Below are positions 23,481 to 29,942 of a DNA stretch of 29,942 bases, piece after piece. The stretch lies in the IMG/VR virus record IMGVR_UViG_3300035180_002547, positions 1 to 29,942 of that record; one strand, 5' to 3'. The number at the start of each line of letters is the position of its first letter. Positions within the stretch are counted from its first letter, which is position 1. The stretch is from a virus. Position numbers and translations under genes: made by a program. Below the pieces are notes generated by a model that ran no database searches, was not told the DNA's origin, and was given only the letters and a program-made list of their open reading frames with translations.

Positions 23481-24170
23481 ATGTTAAGACTTGTTCAAGT
23501 CGGGAATAGCCTTCCTGCCAGTTTTATAGTTAATCCGTCCTGTGAATTTCAACCCGGTCAAATAGCAGAATTAACAGTTATTGGCAACCAAGTAATGGCC
23601 ACTGTTAGTAATGGAACTGCTCCTATTGGTGTTATTGACGATATTAAAACTAAAGCTTTTACCAACGTATCTTGGAATGAGGTTGTTATCGTTCCTGCTG
23701 TTGGTGTTCCTGGTCAGAACAATACTTTAATAACTCCAATCGACATCAAAGCAGAGCTTAGAAAACCAAATGTTATTCCTTCTAGTTTTAATTCCAATGT
23801 CAATGTAGTGTTAAATCCAGTAAATGGAATAATAACATTTTTAGCAGGAACTCAATTAAATTTTGATTTGACTGGTACTGGAACACCAAATGCAATTAGA
23901 GCTATTGTAAATTATACTTATCAAGTACCTAATATTCCAGGTGATGATAGTACTCAAGGTTCTGGTCGAGTAACTGTTTGGTTTAATAGAATATTTTTTC
24001 AAACTGACCAATATGAAACTAATCAACAATATCCTGTTAGAGCTAATTTATATGTTAGTGAAATGGGTTTTTTGACGACTAGAAGGCCAAGTAATATTCA
24101 TCCTGCTGTAGCCATGGTGACTGCTCCTCCTACCCCAATGAACCCAATGATAGAAATTTTGTGGTTTTAA
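23481..24170 (+). CDS. Beta-rich virion protein, possible capsid decoration protein
   Basis: A 229-residue protein with GGCGGTGAATT before its ATG and its own structured leader. The N-terminal ~60 residues (PSCEFQPGQIAELTVIGNQV, then APIGVIDD) resemble the pattern 'x-PG-x-hydrophobic ... ap-x-Gvi' of small beta-barrel capsid-cement proteins. The rest is a succession of strands (FNSNVNVVLNPVNGIITFLA, RVTVWFNRIFFQTDQ) with few charged residues, typical of a stable virion protein. No coiled coil, signal or membrane segment. It stands alone between two gaps, which suits high independent expression. Decoration is my favoured role; a minor shell protein or tail-tube-like protein are alternatives. 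I did not find the classical major capsid fold in it. Confidence 0.85.
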   Translation: MLRLVQVGNSLPASFIVNPSCEFQPGQIAELTVIGNQVMATVSNGTAPIGVIDDIKTKAFTNVSWNEVVIVPAVGVPGQNNTLITPIDIKAELRKPNVIPSSFNSNVNVVLNPVNGIITFLAGTQLNFDLTGTGTPNAIRAIVNYTYQVPNIPGDDSTQGSGRVTVWFNRIFFQTDQYETNQQYPVRANLYVSEMGFLTTRRPSNIHPAVAMVTAPPTPMNPMIEILWF

Positions 24171-24229
24171 TTTCAGAAAATGCTTAAAAACAGCCCATTC
24201 GTTGTTATATAGTATTTTGGAGGTCAATT

Positions 24230-25000
24230 ATGGCACAAAATACGCAAAGACTATGGGCGCTTTATAGGATAACGAATTTAATAAATAACAAAGTTTATAT
24301 TGGGCAGACAGTTCAACCTAGTAAGAGATGGAATCAACATAGAAATGACTCTGCTAAACCAAAATATCCGATTCATTATTCTATTAATAAGCATGGCGCT
24401 CATAATTTTGAGTTTGAAGTAATTGCTTATTGTAAATCACAAGATGATGCTAATTGGATAGAAGAAGAGTTGATTAAACAATATGATAGTTTAGTGAAAA
24501 ATGGTAAAGGGTATAATATTTCATTGGGTGGCTTGGCTGCCCCAAAATCTGATGAATGGATTCAAGCTATGAAAAATTGGCATGCATCATTATCTACAGA
24601 AGAGAGGGCTGAAATAAGTAGAAAACAATCTGAAGCGACTTTAAAGCAAATTGAAAAAAAAGGTCATCCAGCAGCTGGTCGTATTGTTACCGAAGGAGAA
24701 AAAGAATTACATCGTAAAGCTAGATTAGATAATCCACTTGAATACACTGATGAATTGCGACAAAAAATGTCAGAAGCTCATATTGGCAATAAGGACTCTG
24801 ACGAGACCAAGCAAAGGAAGTCCGAGCGAGCCAAAGAGGCTTGGACGAAGCGAATTTCTTACGATGGAATTAAGTGTCAAGCGCCTGGATGCGATGTTGA
24901 GGGCAAGCATAAGTATAAATTGATTAATAATGTTAGATATTGCAACAAGCATGGTCTTCGAATGTTGCGATACGGTCGGTTAGACTTAGCAAATCATTAA
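24230..25000 (+). CDS. GIY-YIG homing endonuclease (free-standing)
   Basis: A 256-residue protein with TTGGAGGTCAATT before its ATG. The GIY-YIG nuclease domain is at 8-90: ALYRITNLINNKVYIGQT (the first motif is ALY instead of GIY; Y12 is kept, with Y23 of YIG), R33 in SKRWNQH, and a likely catalytic Glu in NWIEEELIKQYDS. Residues 110-205 contain charged helices like the NUMOD3 DNA-binding repeats. Residues 216-241 form a small zinc finger (C216, C221, C238, H241), followed by HGLRMLRYGR, common at the end of phage homing nucleases. It lies between a virion gene and the next structural cluster and is not in an intron that I can detect. Part of the 3' half (about 24790-24860) is richer in G+C than its surroundings, suggesting recent acquisition. 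Confidence 0.9.
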   Translation: MAQNTQRLWALYRITNLINNKVYIGQTVQPSKRWNQHRNDSAKPKYPIHYSINKHGAHNFEFEVIAYCKSQDDANWIEEELIKQYDSLVKNGKGYNISLGGLAAPKSDEWIQAMKNWHASLSTEERAEISRKQSEATLKQIEKKGHPAAGRIVTEGEKELHRKARLDNPLEYTDELRQKMSEAHIGNKDSDETKQRKSERAKEAWTKRISYDGIKCQAPGCDVEGKHKYKLINNVRYCNKHGLRMLRYGRLDLANH

Positions 25001-25015
25001 ATAGCTGCATATTCT

Positions 25016-25028
25016 TTTATTTAGTGTA
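25016..25028 (+). promoter_or_regulatory. Variant of the TATAATTTAGT element
   Basis: TTTATTTAGTGTA, similar to the element at 12782 and 18060, 54 bp before the gene at 25083. It sits beside an inverted repeat in the 82-bp gap after the endonuclease gene, where a promoter for the next four-gene cluster would be expected. Confidence 0.25.
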
Positions 25029-25034
25029 TAAGCT

Positions 25035-25060
25035 TTCTATAATTTGGCATACTTATAGAA
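25035..25060. repeat. Inverted repeat TTCTATAA / TTATAGAA, 10-base loop
   Basis: Perfect 8-bp arms at 25035-25042 and 25053-25060, 22 bp before the gene at 25083. It is AT-rich and not followed by a T-run, so an operator or leader hairpin is more likely than a terminator; in AT-rich DNA, chance occurrence is also plausible. Confidence 0.4.
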
Positions 25061-25082
25061 TAACTCTATTATTGGGGCACAT

Positions 25083-26375
25083 ATGACTTTTAAGCACGTA
25101 AAATTTGAGGAATCTGTGGTAATGCGTTCCTTGGAAAAATTAGCCAAAGAAAAAGGGCTAGTTAAACAAGATCCAATTACCAAATCAGCTTCTAAAACTG
25201 TTGATTTATCTCCCTCTACTAATTTGATGGAGAATGTTCTTAATTTATGTGCAGGATTAAGACAATCAGGTTTTCATAAAGAGGCGTCTGAAGTTGAAGA
25301 GAAATTCGTTGCTTTTAAACAAGCTCAAACTCTTTATGAAACTTCTACTGAAAAGGGAGAAGATGTAATTGATGCTGCTCACTCAAAAGGAAGCCATCAT
25401 TTAGAAGGTGTGGATAGTGATGAAGCTGTTGTGGAAACTATTTTAGATAATCATTTGAAAAGTTTGAAAATGATCGAAAAAGTTCCAACTGGCAAACTTG
25501 CATCATCTAGAGATATTTTACACGCAGTTAAAGTTGTTTTAGCTCAAGCAGATCCTGAAGCTACTAAGCAAGGAAAAGCTGCAATGGTAAAAGCTCTTGA
25601 GACTCTTAAAAAAGGAATGGATGCTTTTCTCAATACTTTCTATGGTAAAGCATTAGAAGAATTTAAGCCTAATTTAGAATTAGCTAAAAAAGAAATTGAT
25701 GAAAAATTAGCAACTCTTGGAAGTATTCCAGATAATGGTACATTTCCAACTCAATTAATGAACGAATTATCTAATCAATTTTATCAAGCTAAAAAATGGA
25801 ATGATGAAACTCGTGCTAGATACAGCGGTGAAGTTGATTCTGCTTGGTTGAGAAAATTTAATTACGCATCATCTCTTGTTGGCATGGCTGTATCCACTTC
25901 TTGGGGAGCTGCTAAAGCTATCAATGAGGGCGATTTAACCGGACTTAAATTTCACACATCACATGTGTCTGCCGATGAAGTTACCAATGTTATTAACATC
26001 AATTTAGTTAGACCATTACAAGGATTAGTTCAAAAAATAGAAGAAATGGATTATGCAGGTCGCAGCTCTAAATTACCAGCAGATAAAAAAGCTAAAACTG
26101 ATGCAGTAGTTAATGAAGTTGCTCCAGCATTAAAATCCGCACAAGATGCAGTTAATAATGTTGCAAATGCAAGTGATTCTAGTTTAAGAATCATTAATCT
26201 TGCTAAAATCTCTTCCTTATTTGCAGCGCCATTAGATACAATAGGCGGAAAACCACTATTTGCAGTTAATTCTATAGATCAATTAAGACAAAAATGCGCA
26301 GTTGCAGTTGCTGCTTATAGTAGAGATTTAGATACTATCAAATCTTGGCTTGATGTAGCTAGTAAAGGTACCTAA
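25083..26375 (+). CDS. Hypothetical helical virion-like protein
   Basis: A 430-residue protein; TTGGGGCACAT lies before its ATG. Residues 1-35 are basic; 50-79 carry the recurring hairpin motif (NVLNLCAGLRQSGFHKEASE), followed by an unusual His/Gly segment (DAAHSKGSHHLEGVDSDE, 98-115). The rest is helical and Lys/Ala-rich with few Cys and a long central part of amphipathic helices. No catalytic motif. It opens a run of four closely spaced genes. Its relation to the small tandem pair through the hairpin motif suggests a common virion-internal or assembly context. Function is unknown. Confidence 0.82.
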   Translation: MTFKHVKFEESVVMRSLEKLAKEKGLVKQDPITKSASKTVDLSPSTNLMENVLNLCAGLRQSGFHKEASEVEEKFVAFKQAQTLYETSTEKGEDVIDAAHSKGSHHLEGVDSDEAVVETILDNHLKSLKMIEKVPTGKLASSRDILHAVKVVLAQADPEATKQGKAAMVKALETLKKGMDAFLNTFYGKALEEFKPNLELAKKEIDEKLATLGSIPDNGTFPTQLMNELSNQFYQAKKWNDETRARYSGEVDSAWLRKFNYASSLVGMAVSTSWGAAKAINEGDLTGLKFHTSHVSADEVTNVININLVRPLQGLVQKIEEMDYAGRSSKLPADKKAKTDAVVNEVAPALKSAQDAVNNVANASDSSLRIINLAKISSLFAAPLDTIGGKPLFAVNSIDQLRQKCAVAVAAYSRDLDTIKSWLDVASKGT

Positions 26376-26383
26376 AGGATATT

Positions 26384-27535
26384 ATGACTAATAAGAATTT
26401 GAAAAGCATTGTACAGCAAATTCAAAAAATTGCTATCACTAGTTTAAATGATAGTGCCGCCCCGGCTCCAGTTAGAACGGGCCCTGGTAATTTGGGAAAT
26501 GCGCCTATAACCACCACAGATGGTGTTGGAACTCGATACCCATCAAGTGCATTACCTATGTCTCCGGTAGTTAAACAATTACAAGAAGCCATTCTTAAAT
26601 TTGCTGATGTTGCTTCTGCTACTGATGTAACTTCTATGCAAGGAAATAAAGAAGGAAAGCAAGAAGGCGAACAATCTCGTCAGATACCAGTATCTAATGA
26701 TAATAAAACTCCAGGATATTCATCTTTTGAAGAAGGTGTTGGTTTAAATCAATCTACCAAAAATGATAAAAATTATCTGGGTAGTTCTGATGCATTTGGA
26801 AATTTTCTTGTTCAAAATTATGTTCCAAAAGATAGTTTTATTGGTAAACAATACTTGAATACAGATGTTGCAGGGCAACCTAATAGACAATCAGCATCTA
26901 TGAATCCAACTAATTTACGTGGCATTATAGATACTATAAAAAGAGTTGGCTCATTAAATGCTAAAGGTGAAAAATCTGTTGATGGATTATGGCAAACAAG
27001 AACTAACAATGCTTTACATGTTATTGCAGATTTAGTTTCTGTAATGTTGTCATTTACTAATGATATGGGGTTAAAAGTTCAGGGAAATATTCAAAATAAT
27101 CTAAATTATTTTAAAAGCTTAGTTCCAAAATCTTATAATGATATGAAATCAACTCAAGAAGTAAATGAGAGAGCTGAAAAATTAATACCACATATAAATG
27201 CTATGACTAAATTTTTTGAAAACATTAACTCTCAAGTTTTCAATAACAAAGACTTAAGAAAATATATTGATCAAAAAACGCCTTTCGCACAGTATCCAAA
27301 GAGTATTCAAGTTCCAGATAGTATGAAAGCTATGGCTATACCAGGTGTAAAATTTGATTGGATTCAGAATCCAGCTCAAAATTGGATTTCATTACATGAG
27401 TTATCCAGTTTAGATAATTTTAAAAGATTCATGCAACGTTTGCAATATCCAGAAACACCAGAAATGATCAAAAAAATTCTTGATTTAGTTTCTGAAAAGT
27501 TAAATCAGAGTGAAATATTTAAGAGTAGAACTTAA
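26384..27535 (+). CDS. Hypothetical virion-like protein
   Basis: A 383-residue protein starting 8 bases after the previous stop, with AAAGGATATT as ribosome binding site. Residues 1-20 form a basic amphipathic helix (NLKSIVQQIQKIAITS), residues 25-60 are Pro/Gly/Thr-rich, and 95-125 are polar with a Gly/Gln-rich stretch. The remainder (about 175-383) is mostly helical with Trp-containing segments (GVKFDWIQNPAQNWISLHEL). No recognised family, no membrane segment and no catalytic signature. Placed between other unknown virion-type genes; role unknown. Confidence 0.82.
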   Translation: MTNKNLKSIVQQIQKIAITSLNDSAAPAPVRTGPGNLGNAPITTTDGVGTRYPSSALPMSPVVKQLQEAILKFADVASATDVTSMQGNKEGKQEGEQSRQIPVSNDNKTPGYSSFEEGVGLNQSTKNDKNYLGSSDAFGNFLVQNYVPKDSFIGKQYLNTDVAGQPNRQSASMNPTNLRGIIDTIKRVGSLNAKGEKSVDGLWQTRTNNALHVIADLVSVMLSFTNDMGLKVQGNIQNNLNYFKSLVPKSYNDMKSTQEVNERAEKLIPHINAMTKFFENINSQVFNNKDLRKYIDQKTPFAQYPKSIQVPDSMKAMAIPGVKFDWIQNPAQNWISLHELSSLDNFKRFMQRLQYPETPEMIKKILDLVSEKLNQSEIFKSRT

Positions 27536-27545
27536 GGAGTAATTA

Positions 27546-28784
27546 ATGTCATTCATTTATCAAGATCAAGACTTAATACATCAATTACTTAAAATGAGTC
27601 AAACTCAACAGCCAGATCCAAAGCAATTTATGGATTTAGCAAAAGAGTTGGTTAAAAATTTACAAACAGAATTTTCTGGAGGCATGACATTTACATCTGA
27701 AAAAGATAATGCCGACTTAAGTCAAGCGCATTTAGTTAATGTAAATGAATTGCTTTACTTTCTTAATTTCAATCAAATAAAAGCTAATGGAAAAAGTTTA
27801 GTCCTAAGAGCGCAAAATTTTGATTTAAAACAATTGGGTGATGACGCTAATTTATATACTCAATTTCCTGCCCAAGGTGAAGCTCAATATTACGTTTATA
27901 GAAAAGCTTTGGAGGCATATTTACAGGATTTAAAGACTAAATCTAAAGATAATCCTATTTTTTCCGCAACTATTAATAAACTATCAACTGCTATTAATAC
28001 AGAGCTACCATATACAGCACCTAAACCAGAAGCTGCTGGTAATTCAAATGAACAATCTATAGAATCTGGACAACAAGGAACAGATGGCGGACCTGGAAAA
28101 CCTGGAACATCAGGAACAGGAACAGGAACAGGAACAGAATCAGGATCAGGATCAGGATCAGGAACAGGATCAGTATCAGGAACAGGAACAGGATCAGGAT
28201 CAGGATCAGGATCAGGAACAGGATCAGTATCAGGAACAGGAACAGGATCAGGAACAGGAACAGGAACAGGATCAGCAACTACAAGTAAAGTGCGTGCAGA
28301 ATCATTGCAAAATATGGTTAATGTATTGCCACTTAATCCTAATGATGTAGATTTTAATAGAATAAGAGAGTTCTTCAATTATTTTAGAACTATTTTGCAA
28401 AACTCTCAATATGCAGGTGCAGCTGAAATATCAAAAAATATGAATGATACCGAATTTTATATTACTGAAGTTCAGAAAATGACTCGTACAGGCGCATCAC
28501 AAATTAATTTATATGAAGATCCTATTGGCATAGGAAATCTATTAAAACCACCAGTTACAACAATCTATAAACCATTTTTAAATAGTTTAGAATATATAGT
28601 TGAAAATACTGGAAGAGTAATAAATGCATTTTATGCAATGTATAGAACTCAATTAAGTGAAAATAAGAACAATCGCTCATTAATTGAAGCCCAAGCAACA
28701 GGAAGCAATTCATATCTTGTAAGAAATAAAGAAAGCATTCAAGCACTAATAAATAGATACAATGAAGTTGTAAAATTCAAATGA
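27546..28784 (+). CDS. Hypothetical protein with long Gly-Thr/Gly-Ser repeat linker
   Basis: A 412-residue protein with TAAGGAGTAATT, a strong ribosome binding site. It has two helical domains, about 1-155 and 250-412, joined by an almost pure Gly-Thr/Gly-Ser stretch at 187-243 (for example SGTGTGTGTESGSG). The repeat is encoded by tandem hexanucleotides, so length change would stay in frame. The linker would hold the domains apart flexibly; no enzymatic motif is visible. The stop overlaps the next start in an ATGA arrangement, so the two products are probably made in similar amounts. Function is unknown. Confidence 0.85.
   Translation: MSFIYQDQDLIHQLLKMSQTQQPDPKQFMDLAKELVKNLQTEFSGGMTFTSEKDNADLSQAHLVNVNELLYFLNFNQIKANGKSLVLRAQNFDLKQLGDDANLYTQFPAQGEAQYYVYRKALEAYLQDLKTKSKDNPIFSATINKLSTAINTELPYTAPKPEAAGNSNEQSIESGQQGTDGGPGKPGTSGTGTGTGTESGSGSGSGTGSVSGTGTGSGSGSGSGTGSVSGTGTGSGTGTGTGSATTSKVRAESLQNMVNVLPLNPNDVDFNRIREFFNYFRTILQNSQYAGAAEISKNMNDTEFYITEVQKMTRTGASQINLYEDPIGIGNLLKPPVTTIYKPFLNSLEYIVENTGRVINAFYAMYRTQLSENKNNRSLIEAQATGSNSYLVRNKESIQALINRYNEVVKFK
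28104..28274 (+). repeat. Hexanucleotide tandem repeat GGAACA/GGATCA
   Basis: About 28 units of GGAACA or GGATCA with occasional variants (AGAATCA, GTATCA) encode Gly-Thr/Gly-Ser. A larger period is visible: the variant CAGTATCAGGAACAGGAACA occurs at 28171 and again at 28225, 54 bp apart, so blocks of nine units were duplicated. Slippage during replication is expected to change length without shifting frame. Confidence 0.93.
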
Positions 28785-29866
28785 AATTAAATAATAGTGA
28801 AATAAATTTCTATGTTGACACTTTAATAGTTGAGGCACTATTAGCTGATACTAATTTGTCAAAAACTGCTCAAGCTGGAACTACTGTTTCTGAAATAACT
28901 AATAAAGTTAAAGATTATTTTGGAAATCAAATCGATCCTAATGATAGAGCGGGAAGTTTATTAACTATGTTAGCTCCAGGTGGACTATCATTAGCTTTCA
29001 AAGCTATGGGATTTGGTTGGTTAGGATTATTATTTGCATTACTTGTTAGAGTATTTCACATTGATGTCGGTGCAATATTAAAATCAATATATAATAAACT
29101 TAAAGGTACATTAAGTAACGATAAAAAAGTAACTTCAGCAGAAATAGATGCTATAGTTAGTGGCTCAGTTCAAGAACAAGTAAAACCATCTACAGAAGAA
29201 GAAGTTGAAGAATCTAAAGATTTATTAGAGAGTAAAAATAGTCCAATTGAATTATTAAGAGATGCTAGAATGTTAAAATTAGCTATGATTGAATTTGATA
29301 AAAATCAATTCAATAAAGTGGCATCAATATCTTCTTATTTATTTAATCTTTTTAACTCTAGAAAATCAGAAAAGGTATCTGTTTTATCTCGTTTATTAAG
29401 TTGGATTTTCAAAATTGCTATTGCTTCAGCCGGATTAATGGTTGCAGGAGATGTCATCAATAAGTATTTAGGTCGCCCAAATGCTTTAGATGGCTCTATG
29501 CAAAAAGGAAAAGTAGTTACAGCCCCTGTAATGTCAGTATCTACTCAAACAAAGTTTAAAATTCAACCAAACTATCGTGATGTTGCACAAAATTCTGGCG
29601 ATACTATTTGGGATGAAGATATTTCAAATAATAAATCATCTATTGAATCAATGCTACTTAATTTTACAAAACAAGTTTATCAAGGATTAGATGGTTTAGA
29701 TTCTATCATAATGTCAACTCCAGGATTTCAAGTAATCGCTGACAAGATAGCTTTCTATAATCATGAATCTGAAGGTGGTAATAAGGTTTACATTCCAAAA
29801 TACTTTACTTCTAAACAACAAATTGTTGATATGTTTATCGATGATGTAGCAGAAAAAGCAAAGTAA
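28781..29866 (+). CDS. Hypothetical protein with two hydrophobic segments
   Basis: A 361-residue protein whose ATG overlaps the preceding stop. Two hydrophobic segments are visible: about 66-94 (GGLSLAFKAMGFGWLGLLFA and following) and about 206-226 (LSWIFKIAIASAGLMVAGDV). Between them is an acidic/Lys linker (EEEVEESKDLLESK). No signal peptide at the N-terminus. It could be a membrane-associated or membrane-penetrating virion protein, or a protein with buried hydrophobic helices. The C-terminal 100 residues are polar. No family recognised; the membrane role is inference from hydrophobicity. Confidence 0.83.
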   Translation: MKLNNSEINFYVDTLIVEALLADTNLSKTAQAGTTVSEITNKVKDYFGNQIDPNDRAGSLLTMLAPGGLSLAFKAMGFGWLGLLFALLVRVFHIDVGAILKSIYNKLKGTLSNDKKVTSAEIDAIVSGSVQEQVKPSTEEEVEESKDLLESKNSPIELLRDARMLKLAMIEFDKNQFNKVASISSYLFNLFNSRKSEKVSVLSRLLSWIFKIAIASAGLMVAGDVINKYLGRPNALDGSMQKGKVVTAPVMSVSTQTKFKIQPNYRDVAQNSGDTIWDEDISNNKSSIESMLLNFTKQVYQGLDGLDSIIMSTPGFQVIADKIAFYNHESEGGNKVYIPKYFTSKQQIVDMFIDDVAEKAK

Positions 29867-29917
29867 TTAGGTGCATAGCTTGACATATAATTACAATTTC
29901 CCCATGGTGAGAATATA

Positions 29918-29942
29918 ATGAGAAAAAGTGAAATTTTTGATA
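29918..29942 (+). CDS. Start of the next gene, cut by window edge
   Basis: ATG at 29918 preceded by GGTGAG at normal spacing (CCATGGTGAGAATATAATG); the frame begins MRKSEIFD and runs off the window. The N-terminus resembles those of other short-start helical proteins here, but too little is visible for any functional statement. It continues the co-oriented cluster after a 51-bp gap. Confidence 0.6.

Noticed and set aside
23433-23486. 17-aa frame MKNCYYNINFNNGG...
   Set aside because: Too short, no clear ribosome binding site, and it runs into the start of the real gene.
23481-24230. Group I intron around the GIY-YIG gene splitting the capsid gene
   Set aside because: The gene at 23481 ends cleanly and the one at 25083 begins with its own start and is unrelated; no intron core is recognised in the short gaps.
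28104-28274. CRISPR-like repetitive array
   Set aside because: No unique spacers; it is a coding tandem hexamer.
28084-28350. Frames on both strands through the hexanucleotide repeat (Gln/Asp- or Leu/Phe-rich)
   Set aside because: They exist only because a 6-bp repeat is open in all frames; the + frame 27546-28784 has domains on both sides and a ribosome binding site.
29879-29917. TTGACA followed by TATAAT-like bases as a host sigma-70 promoter
   Set aside because: The spacing does not fit: one TATAAT is adjacent to TTGACA and the other is 28 bases away instead of about 17.

Overview
The window looks like part of the late (head and virion morphogenesis) region of a large, AT-rich, double-stranded DNA tailed phage (Caudoviricetes). 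I recognise a GpA-type large terminase (7870-10818), a portal protein (10896-12758), a prohead protease fused to a scaffold-like protein (18261-21866), a lytic-transglycosylase-like protein (14212-15384) and many low-complexity, coiled-coil or proline-rich proteins of the kind found in virions. No host gene, tRNA, rRNA, CRISPR array or lysogeny gene is visible. The host cannot be read from this sequence. Every gene except one runs on the + strand, packed with 0-150 bp gaps and many ATGA-type overlaps, so the region is probably a few long late operons.

Layout. 1-3858: a gene cut by the left edge, a zinc-ribbon protein, a 60-aa protein, a candidate small terminase or HTH protein, and a long virion-like protein. 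3867-5558: a class II CCA-adding/poly(A)-polymerase-type nucleotidyltransferase fused to a structural-looking C-terminus. 5608-7205: two conserved-looking proteins of unknown function. 7109-7843 (minus strand): a probable homing endonuclease with two degenerate HNH zinc ribbons, overlapping its neighbour tail to tail. 7870-10818: terminase, interrupted right after Walker B by a 351-aa intein with LAGLIDADG motifs. 10896-12758: portal. 12830-17990: virion proteins, a lytic transglycosylase and a tyrosine-phosphatase-like enzyme. 18102-18257: a 51-aa gene. 18261-21866: protease/scaffold polyprotein. 21896-23324: a histone-H1-like lysine-rich protein and two tandem paralogues. 23481-24170: a beta-rich protein, perhaps a capsid decoration protein. 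24230-25000: GIY-YIG endonuclease. 25083-29866: four unknown proteins. 29918-end: start of the next gene.

How it fits together: terminase and portal pump DNA into a prohead built around the scaffold, and the protease then clears the interior. The most interesting signals are these. (1) A nucleotidyltransferase carries the same tag-like segment (YFQGGGGVNEPTP) that occurs twice in the protease/scaffold protein. (2) The protease/scaffold gene has two internal ATGs with strong Shine-Dalgarno sequences, which may give nested products. (3) A short helical-hairpin motif recurs in at least six proteins. (4) Three different homing-endonuclease families lie within 18 kb. (5) A tyrosine-phosphatase-like enzyme lies in a virion operon. 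(6) A recurrent TATAATTTAGTA element precedes several transcription-unit starts. A major capsid protein was not recognised.
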